The notes below the pieces were generated by a model that worked only from the letters and a program-made list of their open reading frames with translations, made no database searches and had not been told where the DNA came from. A stretch of DNA of 64,000 nucleotides. It comes from JBDXHU01 sp039989475 (GTDB taxonomy: Bacteria; Pseudomonadota; Gammaproteobacteria; Pseudomonadales; Halieaceae). The stretch's first letter is position 1, and each line of letters starts with the position of its first letter. This document shows, piece by piece, positions 26,942 to 34,762 of the stretch. Both the position numbers and the translations under genes were made by a program. Where the stretch lies: contig JBDXHU010000012.1 in NCBI GenBank assembly GCA_039989475.1, forward strand, positions 124,001 to 188,000. Direction: 5' to 3'.

Positions 26942-29097
26942 AAGTCGTAGCGTACGCCGGCCAGGAAGGTACGTGGTTTCTGTCCCCGGGCACCGGCCTT
27001 GGGCTCACGCGCGACGATATCACCATCCTCGTCAGTGACATTATCCAGCGTCAGGTAGAAGCGGGTGCTGGCGTTAAAGTCGTAGTATGCCGACAAATCC
27101 AGCGAGTAATAGGCATCAATATCCTGGAACTCACCACAGGCGGCAGTTGCGCAGGTATCGTCGAAGTAACGCAGGCGCAGGTCAGCGCCAATACCGTTAT
27201 CCAGCAGCAGGCCTGCGCCCAGCGTCAACTGGTGCTGCGGCAGGTTGGGTAGCTTGTCACCCTTGTCGACGACACCCCACACCGAGCGACCGACAAAACT
27301 GGATTTAAATTCTGCGTCTGTATAGGTGTAGACCAGGGACAAGGGCAATTGTACCGAGCCCAGTGCAAGCGCGTAACTGGAGCGAACTTCCAGGCCTTTA
27401 ATATCAGCCTTGCCACCATTTTCGGTGTCTCCCGCCTCACAGGGTTCTGTGCCGGCACCGCCGGAATTAGTGCAGACACCAATAATGTTGTCATAGTCGC
27501 TGAAGAAGCCGATCACTTCCGCATAGAGCTCGCCACCGCGATAGCGGAAGCCCGCCTCGTAGTTGGTCGCCGTTTCGGGATCAGAATCGGCACTGGCACT
27601 GGGCGAGAGCCCGTCATAAACACCGGCCAGCAACTGCCAGCTGTCAGATAACTCATAGGTACTGCCGAAGCCCAGCAGGGTCTCGCTGTTGCTCACGCCA
27701 TTGATCTCATAGTCTTCATAGCGAATCCCCGGCTTGAAGGTCCAGGCACCGATACTGACCAGGTCAGTCAGGTAAGCCGATACGGCGTCGGAATCCTTCT
27801 TGCTTTGCGAGGCCGTGCCGTCTTCCACCCGCTGGAAGCTGCCATCGTCACCCTGCAGAAAACGATCCACCGGCTGCTGGCGTTTCTCATAGTCCTCGTG
27901 ATAACGCGCACCCAGCTGCAGTTCGTGGCTCCAGTGGGCCATGGTGAAGGCGCCTCGCAGGCGGGTTTGCACACCCTTGGACTGGTAATCGCGATTATTG
28001 TGCTTTATGTAAACATCGGCCTCGGCCTCAGCGTGCAAGACGCCCATGGCGTGGCCCTGGTCATAACTGGCGGCGTAGTTGGAGCTCATACCCGCACAAC
28101 TACCGCCATTGGCACAGGTAATCACCTCGTCAATGCCTTCACCATCGATCTTGTCGACCTTGTACCAGTCGCGACTGAAATCATTGAAATAGCCGGTCGT
28201 GGTCAGGCTCAGCTCCTCGCTGAACTCGATGAGGTGGGACAGGTTAATGGACTTGTGCTCGTTATCCATGTTGTCAGCACGGGTCAAGCCGTAACGGCGA
28301 TAGGCGTCGCCGCTGAAGTCAGCCTCGGTGAGGGCGACATAGGTCTGGTCGGAGTTCTCGTCACTGTATTGCAGCTTCAGGTCAAGCTGCTGGTAGTAGC
28401 GGCCGTCGGCGCCGGTGTTATAGCGCAGTTTTGCCAACAGGTCGTTCTTGTCAAAGCCGGTGTCGCCGCCGCTGTAGTCGATATCCGCGTAACCATCGCT
28501 GGCCCAGCTATGGCCTTCCAGCAGAAAACCCCAATGCGCTGTACTACCACCATAGCTAGCGTGCACGCGATAAGTGGAGTCATCACCGCCCTCGGCTAAC
28601 AAGCTGCCGCCAAATTCGTCTGGTATCGGCGTACTGAGCAGGTTTATCGACCCGCCAATGGTATAGGGACCATTCTCAATCGCGGCCGCCCCCTTCAGCA
28701 CCTCCACCCCGGAGATGCGCCCGGTGGTGGGAAAGTAATACGCCGAAGCTGCGGTATACGGGGCCGGGGCTATCAACACACCATCTTCCATCAGTGTGAT
28801 CTTGCTGCTGCGATCACCATAGCTGCCACGAATGCTGATATTCGGGCGCAGGCCATAGCCCTCCTCCTCGCGCATATAGATACCGGGCACCTGGCTGAGG
28901 ATGCGCTGAATATCTGTATCCTGGAACTTCGCCAAATCCTCGGCGCTGATCACCGCGCTGGAGCCGGCAATCTTCTGGGCGTCATCCTTGCTGCCGATAA
29001 TAGTGACCGTCTCCATCAGCCCTTCATTGGCCAGCACTGCCCCAGGCTGTCCTGCCACTACTGCCGTCAGCAGCAGTCCCCCTGCTTTCCACCCCAT
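26938..29097 (-). CDS. TonB-dependent receptor, FecA (ferric dicitrate)-like
   Basis: Outer-membrane receptor of 719 residues with signal peptide (VVAGQPGAVLA). The plug (about 40-160) contains ILSQVPGIYMREEEGYGLRPN, RSSKITLMEDGVLIAPAPYT and GRISGVEVLKGAAAIENGPYTIGG, which strongly resemble FecA from memory. The barrel ends in a C-terminal Phe (AGVRYDF). There is no N-terminal signalling domain and no fecIR genes nearby, so regulation is probably direct by Fur through the box at 29168-29186. It imports an iron-citrate or similar chelate with TonB-ExbBD energy. Its 3' end overlaps the convergent citrate-synthase-like gene by 4 bp. Confidence 0.87.
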   Translation of the reverse strand: MGWKAGGLLLTAVVAGQPGAVLANEGLMETVTIIGSKDDAQKIAGSSAVISAEDLAKFQDTDIQRILSQVPGIYMREEEGYGLRPNISIRGSYGDRSSKITLMEDGVLIAPAPYTAASAYYFPTTGRISGVEVLKGAAAIENGPYTIGGSINLLSTPIPDEFGGSLLAEGGDDSTYRVHASYGGSTAHWGFLLEGHSWASDGYADIDYSGGDTGFDKNDLLAKLRYNTGADGRYYQQLDLKLQYSDENSDQTYVALTEADFSGDAYRRYGLTRADNMDNEHKSINLSHLIEFSEELSLTTTGYFNDFSRDWYKVDKIDGEGIDEVITCANGGSCAGMSSNYAASYDQGHAMGVLHAEAEADVYIKHNNRDYQSKGVQTRLRGAFTMAHWSHELQLGARYHEDYEKRQQPVDRFLQGDDGSFQRVEDGTASQSKKDSDAVSAYLTDLVSIGAWTFKPGIRYEDYEINGVSNSETLLGFGSTYELSDSWQLLAGVYDGLSPSASADSDPETATNYEAGFRYRGGELYAEVIGFFSDYDNIIGVCTNSGGAGTEPCEAGDTENGGKADIKGLEVRSSYALALGSVQLPLSLVYTYTDAEFKSSFVGRSVWGVVDKGDKLPNLPQHQLTLGAGLLLDNGIGADLRLRYFDDTCATAACGEFQDIDAYYSLDLSAYYDFNASTRFYLTLDNVTDEDGDIVAREPKAGARGQKPRTFLAGVRYDF

Positions 29098-29167
29098 CTG
29101 CCTTTATTCCTTGTATTAGCCGGGACAGCCGTCCCGGCAATCTTCTCAAGGTAGGAATACTAATGTT

Positions 29168-29186
29168 AATGAGAATCGTTATCAAT
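29168..29186 (-). promoter_or_regulatory. Fur box upstream of the FecA-like receptor gene
   Basis: AATGAGAATCGTTATCAAT matches the Fur consensus at 16 of 19 positions by eye. It lies about 70 bp before the receptor start on the minus strand. This strongly suggests iron repression of the receptor. Confidence 0.75.
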
Positions 29187-29238
29187 AACATTTATAAGCA
29201 ATTTACCGGCGGCCACTCACCCTGACGAGTACGCCCCG

Positions 29239-29300
29239 GCGGGCACAAACCAGCGCCCCCGCAGGCACAAACAGCGCCCCGCAGGCATAAAAAAGCCCGC
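29239..29300. repeat. Degenerate 20-22 bp tandem repeat next to the grxD terminator
   Basis: Three head-to-tail units starting at 29239, 29261 and 29281, each beginning GCGGGCAC, GCAGGCAC or GCAGGCAT, and the first two ending in a GCGCCCC block. The third unit merges into the grxD terminator. It lies between grxD and the FecA-like gene. Confidence 0.7.
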
Positions 29301-29312
29301 AGGGGCGGGCTT
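29289..29312 (-). terminator. Rho-independent terminator of grxD
   Basis: On the minus strand: AAGCCCGC, loop CCCT, GCGGGCTT, then a run of T. It lies 27 bp after the grxD stop. Confidence 0.88.
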
Positions 29313-29338
29313 GGGGAAGTCGATTGCGCGTCGCGGAC

Positions 29339-29674
29339 TCAGGCGTCGCTGGCCTCGTCCGTCACAGCGGCCTCTTTCAGCAGCGGTTGTAATTCTCCGC
29401 TCTGGTGCATCTCCTCGACGATATCGCAACCGCCGATTAGCTCACCCTTAACCCACAGCTGTGGAAAGGTGGGCCAGTTGGCATAGGCCGGCAGATTGCT
29501 GCGAACCTCTGGGTTACTCAACACGTCGACATAGGCGAAGCGCTCACCGCAGGCCATCAGCGCCTGGGAAGTACGCGCTGAAAAGCCACACTGAGGCTGG
29601 TTGGGCGATCCTTTCATATAGAGGATGACCGGGTTGTTTTCTATCTGTTCTTTAATACTGTCGAGAATGTCCAT
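29339..29674 (-). CDS. grxD: Monothiol glutaredoxin (Grx4 type)
   Basis: Protein of 111 residues with the monothiol active site CGFS at Cys29 (PQCGFSART) and the glutathione-binding WPTFPQLWVKGELIGGCDIV segment. Such proteins bind a bridging [2Fe-2S] cluster with glutathione and take part in cluster transfer and iron sensing. Single-gene unit with its own terminator. Closeness to the iron island may be meaningful or accidental. Confidence 0.95.
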   Translation of the reverse strand: MDILDSIKEQIENNPVILYMKGSPNQPQCGFSARTSQALMACGERFAYVDVLSNPEVRSNLPAYANWPTFPQLWVKGELIGGCDIVEEMHQSGELQPLLKEAAVTDEASDA

Positions 29675-29802
29675 AGTTTGCTCGGTACCACAGAGTTAAT
29701 CAGGGGGCGCTATTGTACGTATATACGCCCAAAATGCCTATACGGATCGTCATGGCCCAGCAATTGCCAAGCTCCAGGCAGGCCTATATGATCGGGCCTT
29801 TG

Positions 29803-29824
29803 GAGGGCAGCGGGTGCTGCCCTC
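29803..29824 (+). promoter_or_regulatory. Strong hairpin in the argD leader
   Basis: Perfect 9-bp stem GAGGGCAGC, loop GGGT, GCTGCCCTC, followed by TTGCGTTT. It is placed 77 bp before the argD start in a 226-bp gap between divergent grxD and argD. Could be an attenuator-type hairpin or a weak terminator. No leader peptide was found. Confidence 0.45.
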
Positions 29825-29900
29825 TTGCGTTTAACAGCCGGCAAGCTCAAGTGCCAGGCAGCGGCAAGCGGGCCTCCGGGTAATCAAAGAGAGTCGAACC

Positions 29901-31100
29901 ATGTCATCTGCACTGATGGAAACCTATAAACGGCTGGACCTGGTCTTTTCCCACGGCGAGGGTTCCTACCTGGTCAGTGCCGATGGCAAACGCTACCTGG
30001 ATGCGATAGCCGGTATCGGCGTCAACTCACTGGGCCACGCCCACCCGGCCGTCACCGCGGCGGTGAGCGAGCAAGCTGGCAAGCTGATCCATACCTCAAA
30101 TCTCTACCATATCGAATTACAGCAACGACTGGCCGAGCGACTGACCGGGTTGGCGGGCATGGAGCGTTGCTTTTTTGGTAACTCCGGGGCCGAGGCCAAC
30201 GAGGCTGCTATTAAACTGGCGCGCTTGCACGGTCATCGCAAGGGCGTACAAAACCCGAATATCATTGTCATGGAGAGAGCCTTCCACGGTCGCACCATGG
30301 CGACACTGACGGCCACGGGTAATCGCAAGATCCAGGCCGGCTTTGAGCCCCTGGTCAGCGGTTTTGTACGCGCTCCCTATAACGATATCCCGGCAGTCCA
30401 GACCATCGCGGACAACAACCCGGATGTGGTCGCCATACTGCTGGAGCCTATCCAGGGAGAAGGCGGCGTCAATGTGCCCGACGCGGGCTATCTACAGGCA
30501 CTACGGGATATTTGTGACCAGCGCGGTTGGTTGCTGATGCTGGATGAAGTGCAGAGCGGTAATTGTCGCACCGGCAGCTGGTATGCCTGCCAGGGTGACA
30601 AGGTGGTGCCCGATGTCATTACCACCGCCAAGGCATTGGCCAATGGCGTACCGATCGGCGTATGCATGGCCAGCGGGGCGGCCGCCAGTGTCTTCACTCC
30701 GGGCAACCACGGCTCCACCTATGGTGGCAATCCATTGGCCTGCGCCGCCGCGCTGGCGGTTATAGAAACCATGGAAGCCGAGGGCATTGCCGCCCGTGCC
30801 GCCAGCCTGGGCGATCATATTCAGGCTCGCTTCAGACAGGGCCTCGGTCAGTTGGATGGGGTAAAAGACATACGCGGCCGCGGCCTTATGCTGGGGATAG
30901 AGCTGGATCGGCCCTGCGCCGAACTGGTGGCGCTTGGCGTCGAGCAGGGGCTGTTGATAAATGTCACTGCCGGCAACACGATCCGGCTGCTGCCACCCCT
31001 GAACCTCAGTGACGCCGAGTCCGATCAGCTGGTGAATGGCATTTGCCAACTGGTGAAGTCATTTCTCCTCGACTCTCAGCAGCAAACCGCCAGCGCCTGA
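29901..31100 (+). CDS. argD: Acetylornithine (or succinyldiaminopimelate) aminotransferase
   Basis: Class III aminotransferase of 399 residues. Blocks: GEGSYLVSADGKRYLDAIAGIGVNSLGH, the PLP loop FFGNSGAEANEAAIKLAR, AFHGRTMATLTATGN, the Asp of LMLDEVQSGNCRTG, and the PLP lysine in TTAKALANGVPIG. It makes acetylornithine in arginine synthesis and often also acts in lysine synthesis. It is a single gene with a 226-bp leader containing a hairpin. Related ornithine or GABA aminotransferases are possible alternatives, but length and motifs fit ArgD best. Confidence 0.85.
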   Translation: MSSALMETYKRLDLVFSHGEGSYLVSADGKRYLDAIAGIGVNSLGHAHPAVTAAVSEQAGKLIHTSNLYHIELQQRLAERLTGLAGMERCFFGNSGAEANEAAIKLARLHGHRKGVQNPNIIVMERAFHGRTMATLTATGNRKIQAGFEPLVSGFVRAPYNDIPAVQTIADNNPDVVAILLEPIQGEGGVNVPDAGYLQALRDICDQRGWLLMLDEVQSGNCRTGSWYACQGDKVVPDVITTAKALANGVPIGVCMASGAAASVFTPGNHGSTYGGNPLACAAALAVIETMEAEGIAARAASLGDHIQARFRQGLGQLDGVKDIRGRGLMLGIELDRPCAELVALGVEQGLLINVTAGNTIRLLPPLNLSDAESDQLVNGICQLVKSFLLDSQQQTASA

Positions 31101-31314
31101 ACTGGCCGGAGTGCCAGCCGCCGCTGTGGCATCGGGCCGCTTTTCCACAGGCAAGCCAGGCGTAAATCCGGACTTCAAATAACTGATACGAATAGCGACC
31201 CCGTTCGCTTATAACAAATTATTAGAAGCGCCAATTACCACCCTGCAAGCTCTTGATTTCTATAGCCTTTGATAGCATAAGGGCTGGCAGGTTAGTGGTC
31301 ACAGACCCCAGGTA

Positions 31315-31334
31315 TTATCCACAGCTTATCCACA
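31315..31334 (+). promoter_or_regulatory. Two tandem perfect DnaA boxes upstream of nrdAB
   Basis: TTATCCACA at 31315-31323 and again at 31326-31334, same strand, 11 bp apart (one helical turn). A further TTTTCCACA lies at 31141. DnaA is known to control nrdAB in E. coli, so these boxes probably tie nucleotide reductase expression to replication initiation. Confidence 0.8.
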
Positions 31335-31356
31335 AAAAAACCCCAGACTAAACGTC

Positions 31357-31421
31357 TTGCAATTGGGGGTAAAGCGCATTATCTTGTATCTCGACTTCCC
31401 GAGAGCCCCCATATATAGGGG
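31357..31421 (+). promoter_or_regulatory. nrdA promoter with a pair of NrdR boxes
   Basis: NrdR-type boxes GCGCATTATCTTGTAT (31374-31389) and CCCCCATATATAGGGG (31406-31421) start exactly 32 bp apart, the three-turn spacing typical of NrdR operators. A possible -35 TTGCAA (31357-31362) and -10 TATCTT (31380-31385, 17-bp spacer) place the promoter inside the first box, so binding of NrdR with dATP/ATP would block it. Confidence 0.7.
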
Positions 31422-31823
31422 AAAAGCCGAAAACCAGCACTGTTCCCAGCACGATCGCCAGCACTATAAAAAACCCGCTTGGGTAATTAGCCGGTGAGAG
31501 AGCATATAAGTGCTAGCAATCGGCTGAGTTCACAAAAATAACGGGCAAAAGGGAACGTTAAAAAGTTAAGAAATTTGCACATGACTCACGTTTGAGGACG
31601 TGTATTTGAGGATGGCGCAGGTCCGGTACTGGTTTCACCAGCACCCACCGCAGGAACTGGATATGAATCCAGACTTTGGCCAGCTTCGAATACCCTCTTG
31701 GCGCGAGCCTGGGCAGTTACCAAAAACGCAACAAAAAAGCAGGCGGTGCAGGCTGTATAACCCTAAATAGCCCAACGCCCAAAAAATAAAGCCGACAGTC
31801 GGAAGTCCGGAGTAGAAACAAAC

Positions 31824-34703
31824 ATGCAAACAGAGATTGAGCAATCCACAGCCACCAGGGATCCCTCGACGAACACTGAATCAAACACAAGCACCGCAAA
31901 TATATCAGCCACTGCGCCGGGCCAGATACGGGTCATCAAGCGCAATGGCACTGTGGTGCCTTATGACGACAGTAAAATCTCGGTGGCTATCACCAAGGGG
32001 TTCCTCGCGGTCGAGGGCGGCACGGCGGCAGCATCTTCTCGCATACATGAGACCGTGGCCAAGCTGACTGACCAGGTATCGGCAACCTTTAAGCGACGCA
32101 TGCCCTCCGGCGGCACTATTCATATCGAAGATATCCAGGATCAGGTGGAACTGTCGCTCATGCGCGCCGGCGAACATAAAATCGCGCGTGACTACGTGAT
32201 CTACCGGGAAGAGCACGCCCGTCGCCGCGCCGAAAAAACTGGCGAGGAAGAAGCTGAGGTAGCGGCCACGCCGTTCAGCGGCATTCACGTTACCCAGGCT
32301 GATGGTAGCCGCATACCACTGGACATCGCCCGCATCAACACGGTGGTCGGCGAAGCCTGTGGCGGTCTGGCGGATGTCAGCGATGCCGAGATCATCGAAG
32401 AGGCACTCAAAAACCTGTACGACGGTGTATCCCAGGAGGAGCTGAGTACCTCGCTGGTGATCACCGCTCGCACCCTTATTGAGAAAGAGCCCAACTATTC
32501 TTATGCAGCAGCTCGTCTGCTGCTCGACAACCTGCGCGCCGAAGCCCTGTCATTCCTCGGCGTGGCCAACAATGCCACCCAGGCTGACATGTCCGACCTG
32601 TACAGCAAGGCGCTGGCGGCGTACGTCGAGCGCGGGGTCGAGCTGGAACTGCTGGCACCGAGCCTGAAGGACTTCGACCTGGCGGAACTGGGCGCCGCCT
32701 TGCAGCCGGAGCGCGATCTGCAGTTCACCTACCTGGGGCTGCAAACCCTGTACGACCGCTACTTTATCCACAGCAACGATGTGCGCTTTGAATTGCCACA
32801 GATTTTCTTCATGCGCGTCGCCATGGGTCTCGCGGTTGAGGAAGACCAGCCGACTGCACGTGCTATCGAGTTCTACCGCCTGCTGTCTTCATTCGACTAC
32901 ATGAGCTCAACCCCTACCCTGTTCAACGCCGGCACCCTGCGGCCGCAACTGTCCTCCTGCTACCTGACCACGGTACCGGACGACCTGCACGGCATTTATG
33001 GCGCCATCCAGGACAATGCCATGTTGTCCAAGTTTGCTGGCGGCCTCGGCAACGACTGGACCCCGGTGCGTGCCCTGGGTGCCTACATCAAGGGAACGAA
33101 CGGTAAGTCCCAGGGTGTTGTGCCCTTCCTCAAGGTGGTGAACGATACCGCCGTCGCGGTCAACCAGGGCGGCAAGCGCAAGGGCGCGGTCTGCTCCTAC
33201 CTGGAAACCTGGCACCTCGATATTGAAGAATTCGTGGAACTGCGCAAGAACACCGGCGACGACCGTCGCCGCACCCACGACATGAACACCGCCAACTGGA
33301 TTCCCGACCTGTTTATGAAGCGGGTGTTCGACGGCGGTGACTGGACCCTGTTCTCACCCAACGACGTGCCCGACCTGCACGACCTGTATGGCCAGGCCTT
33401 CGAAGCGCGTTATAAGGAGTACGAAGCCAAAGCAGCCAGCGGTGAGCTGAAGTTGCACAAGACAGTGCCGGCGGAAAACCTGTGGCGCAAGATGCTGGGC
33501 ATGTTGTTTGAAACCGGCCATCCCTGGGTGACCTTCAAGGACCCCTGCAATATGCGCTCGCCACAGCAGCATGTGGGCGTGGTGCACTCGTCCAACCTGT
33601 GCACCGAGATCACCCTCAATACCAGCAAGGAAGAGATCGCGGTCTGCAACCTGGGCTCGGTCAACCTGCCCCAGCACGTGGATGAGAACGGCCTCAACCT
33701 GGAGAAGGTGCAGCAAACAGTTAATACCGCTGTGCGCATGCTCGATAACGTCATCGACATCAACTACTACTCGGTAGATACGGCAAAGAACTCCAACAAG
33801 CTTCACCGCCCGGTGGGCCTGGGCCTGATGGGCTTCCAGGACGCGCTGTACAAGCAGCACCTGGCCTACGGCTCCGATGCTGCCGTTGATTTTGCCGACC
33901 GCTCGATGGAAGCGATCAGCTACTACGCTATCCAGGCGTCCAGCGCACTGGCTGAAGAGCGCGGCAGCTATTCCAGTTTTGATGGATCACTCTGGAGCAA
34001 GGGCATATTGCCGGTGGACTCACTCAAGAACATGGTGGCCGAACGTGGCGAGACCTATATCGCGGTAGACACCAGCGAGACCCTGGACTGGCCCGCTTTG
34101 CGCGCAACCGTGCAGAGCAAGGGCATGCGCAATTCCAACGTGATGGCTATCGCGCCCACCGCGACTATTGCCAACATCACCGGCGTGTCCCAGTCGATTG
34201 AACCCACCTACCAGAACCTGTATGTGAAATCGAACCTGTCCGGCGAGTTCACCGTGGTGAATCCCTACTTGATCAAGGATCTCAAAGACCGCGGACTCTG
34301 GGACAAGGTGATGGTAAATGACCTCAAGTATTACGAGGGCAGCGTGCAGAGCATTGACCGCATTCCAGAAGACCTGAAAGCAATTTACGCTACGGCCTTT
34401 GAAGTGGAGCCGCGCTGGTTGGTGGACGCCGCCAGCCGTCGCCAGAAGTGGATCGACCAGGCCCAGTCACTGAACCTGTACATCAACAATGCCAGTGGCA
34501 AGAAGCTGGACGTGACCTATCGCATGGCCTGGTATCGCGGCCTGAAGACCACGTACTACCTGCGCTCCCTGGCCGCCACCGGCACAGAGAAATCGACCAT
34601 CGATACCGGCACGCTGAACGCGGTGTCCTCGGGAGAATCCGGGCCGGCACCGGTACCACAGGCCTGCTCCCTGGACGATCCAGACTGTGAAGCCTGTCAA
34701 TAA
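31824..34703 (+). CDS. nrdA: Class Ia ribonucleoside-diphosphate reductase, alpha subunit
   Basis: Protein of 959 residues. Two ATP-cone domains stand at the N-terminus (about 33-125, starting IRVIKRNGTVVPYDDSKIS; and about 150-245, starting IHVTQADGSRIPLDIARIN), as in Pseudomonas NrdA. The catalytic ten-stranded barrel follows, with the active-site cysteines around LSSCYLTTVPDDLHG and NLCTEITLNTSKEE, and the C-terminal redox tail CEACQ. It reduces ribonucleoside diphosphates using the NrdB radical; dATP binding to the first cone switches it off. Followed by nrdB after 59 bp. Confidence 0.96.
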   Translation: MQTEIEQSTATRDPSTNTESNTSTANISATAPGQIRVIKRNGTVVPYDDSKISVAITKGFLAVEGGTAAASSRIHETVAKLTDQVSATFKRRMPSGGTIHIEDIQDQVELSLMRAGEHKIARDYVIYREEHARRRAEKTGEEEAEVAATPFSGIHVTQADGSRIPLDIARINTVVGEACGGLADVSDAEIIEEALKNLYDGVSQEELSTSLVITARTLIEKEPNYSYAAARLLLDNLRAEALSFLGVANNATQADMSDLYSKALAAYVERGVELELLAPSLKDFDLAELGAALQPERDLQFTYLGLQTLYDRYFIHSNDVRFELPQIFFMRVAMGLAVEEDQPTARAIEFYRLLSSFDYMSSTPTLFNAGTLRPQLSSCYLTTVPDDLHGIYGAIQDNAMLSKFAGGLGNDWTPVRALGAYIKGTNGKSQGVVPFLKVVNDTAVAVNQGGKRKGAVCSYLETWHLDIEEFVELRKNTGDDRRRTHDMNTANWIPDLFMKRVFDGGDWTLFSPNDVPDLHDLYGQAFEARYKEYEAKAASGELKLHKTVPAENLWRKMLGMLFETGHPWVTFKDPCNMRSPQQHVGVVHSSNLCTEITLNTSKEEIAVCNLGSVNLPQHVDENGLNLEKVQQTVNTAVRMLDNVIDINYYSVDTAKNSNKLHRPVGLGLMGFQDALYKQHLAYGSDAAVDFADRSMEAISYYAIQASSALAEERGSYSSFDGSLWSKGILPVDSLKNMVAERGETYIAVDTSETLDWPALRATVQSKGMRNSNVMAIAPTATIANITGVSQSIEPTYQNLYVKSNLSGEFTVVNPYLIKDLKDRGLWDKVMVNDLKYYEGSVQSIDRIPEDLKAIYATAFEVEPRWLVDAASRRQKWIDQAQSLNLYINNASGKKLDVTYRMAWYRGLKTTYYLRSLAATGTEKSTIDTGTLNAVSSGESGPAPVPQACSLDDPDCEACQ

Positions 34704-34762
34704 CAAGAAAGTGACCATTGGGATACACATAGAACCCTGGGGAATGTAAGAGGAATACACAC

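Larger units (their letters stand above)
31101..31823 (+). other. Long regulatory region between argD and nrdA
   Basis: No convincing gene in 723 bp. It holds a DnaA-box-like TTTTCCACA at 31141-31149, two perfect DnaA boxes near 31315-31334, and a promoter overlapped by two NrdR-type boxes (31374-31421). About 400 bp of transcribed leader then precedes nrdA, with no structure that I can name. A 52-codon reading frame at 31612-31770 is not supported. Confidence 0.7.

Noticed and set aside
31612..31770. 52-codon frame in the nrdA leader
   Set aside because: GAGG directly abuts the ATG with no proper spacing, the composition is not protein-like, and nothing about it is conserved that I can judge. 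Could be an upstream reading frame, but unsupported.
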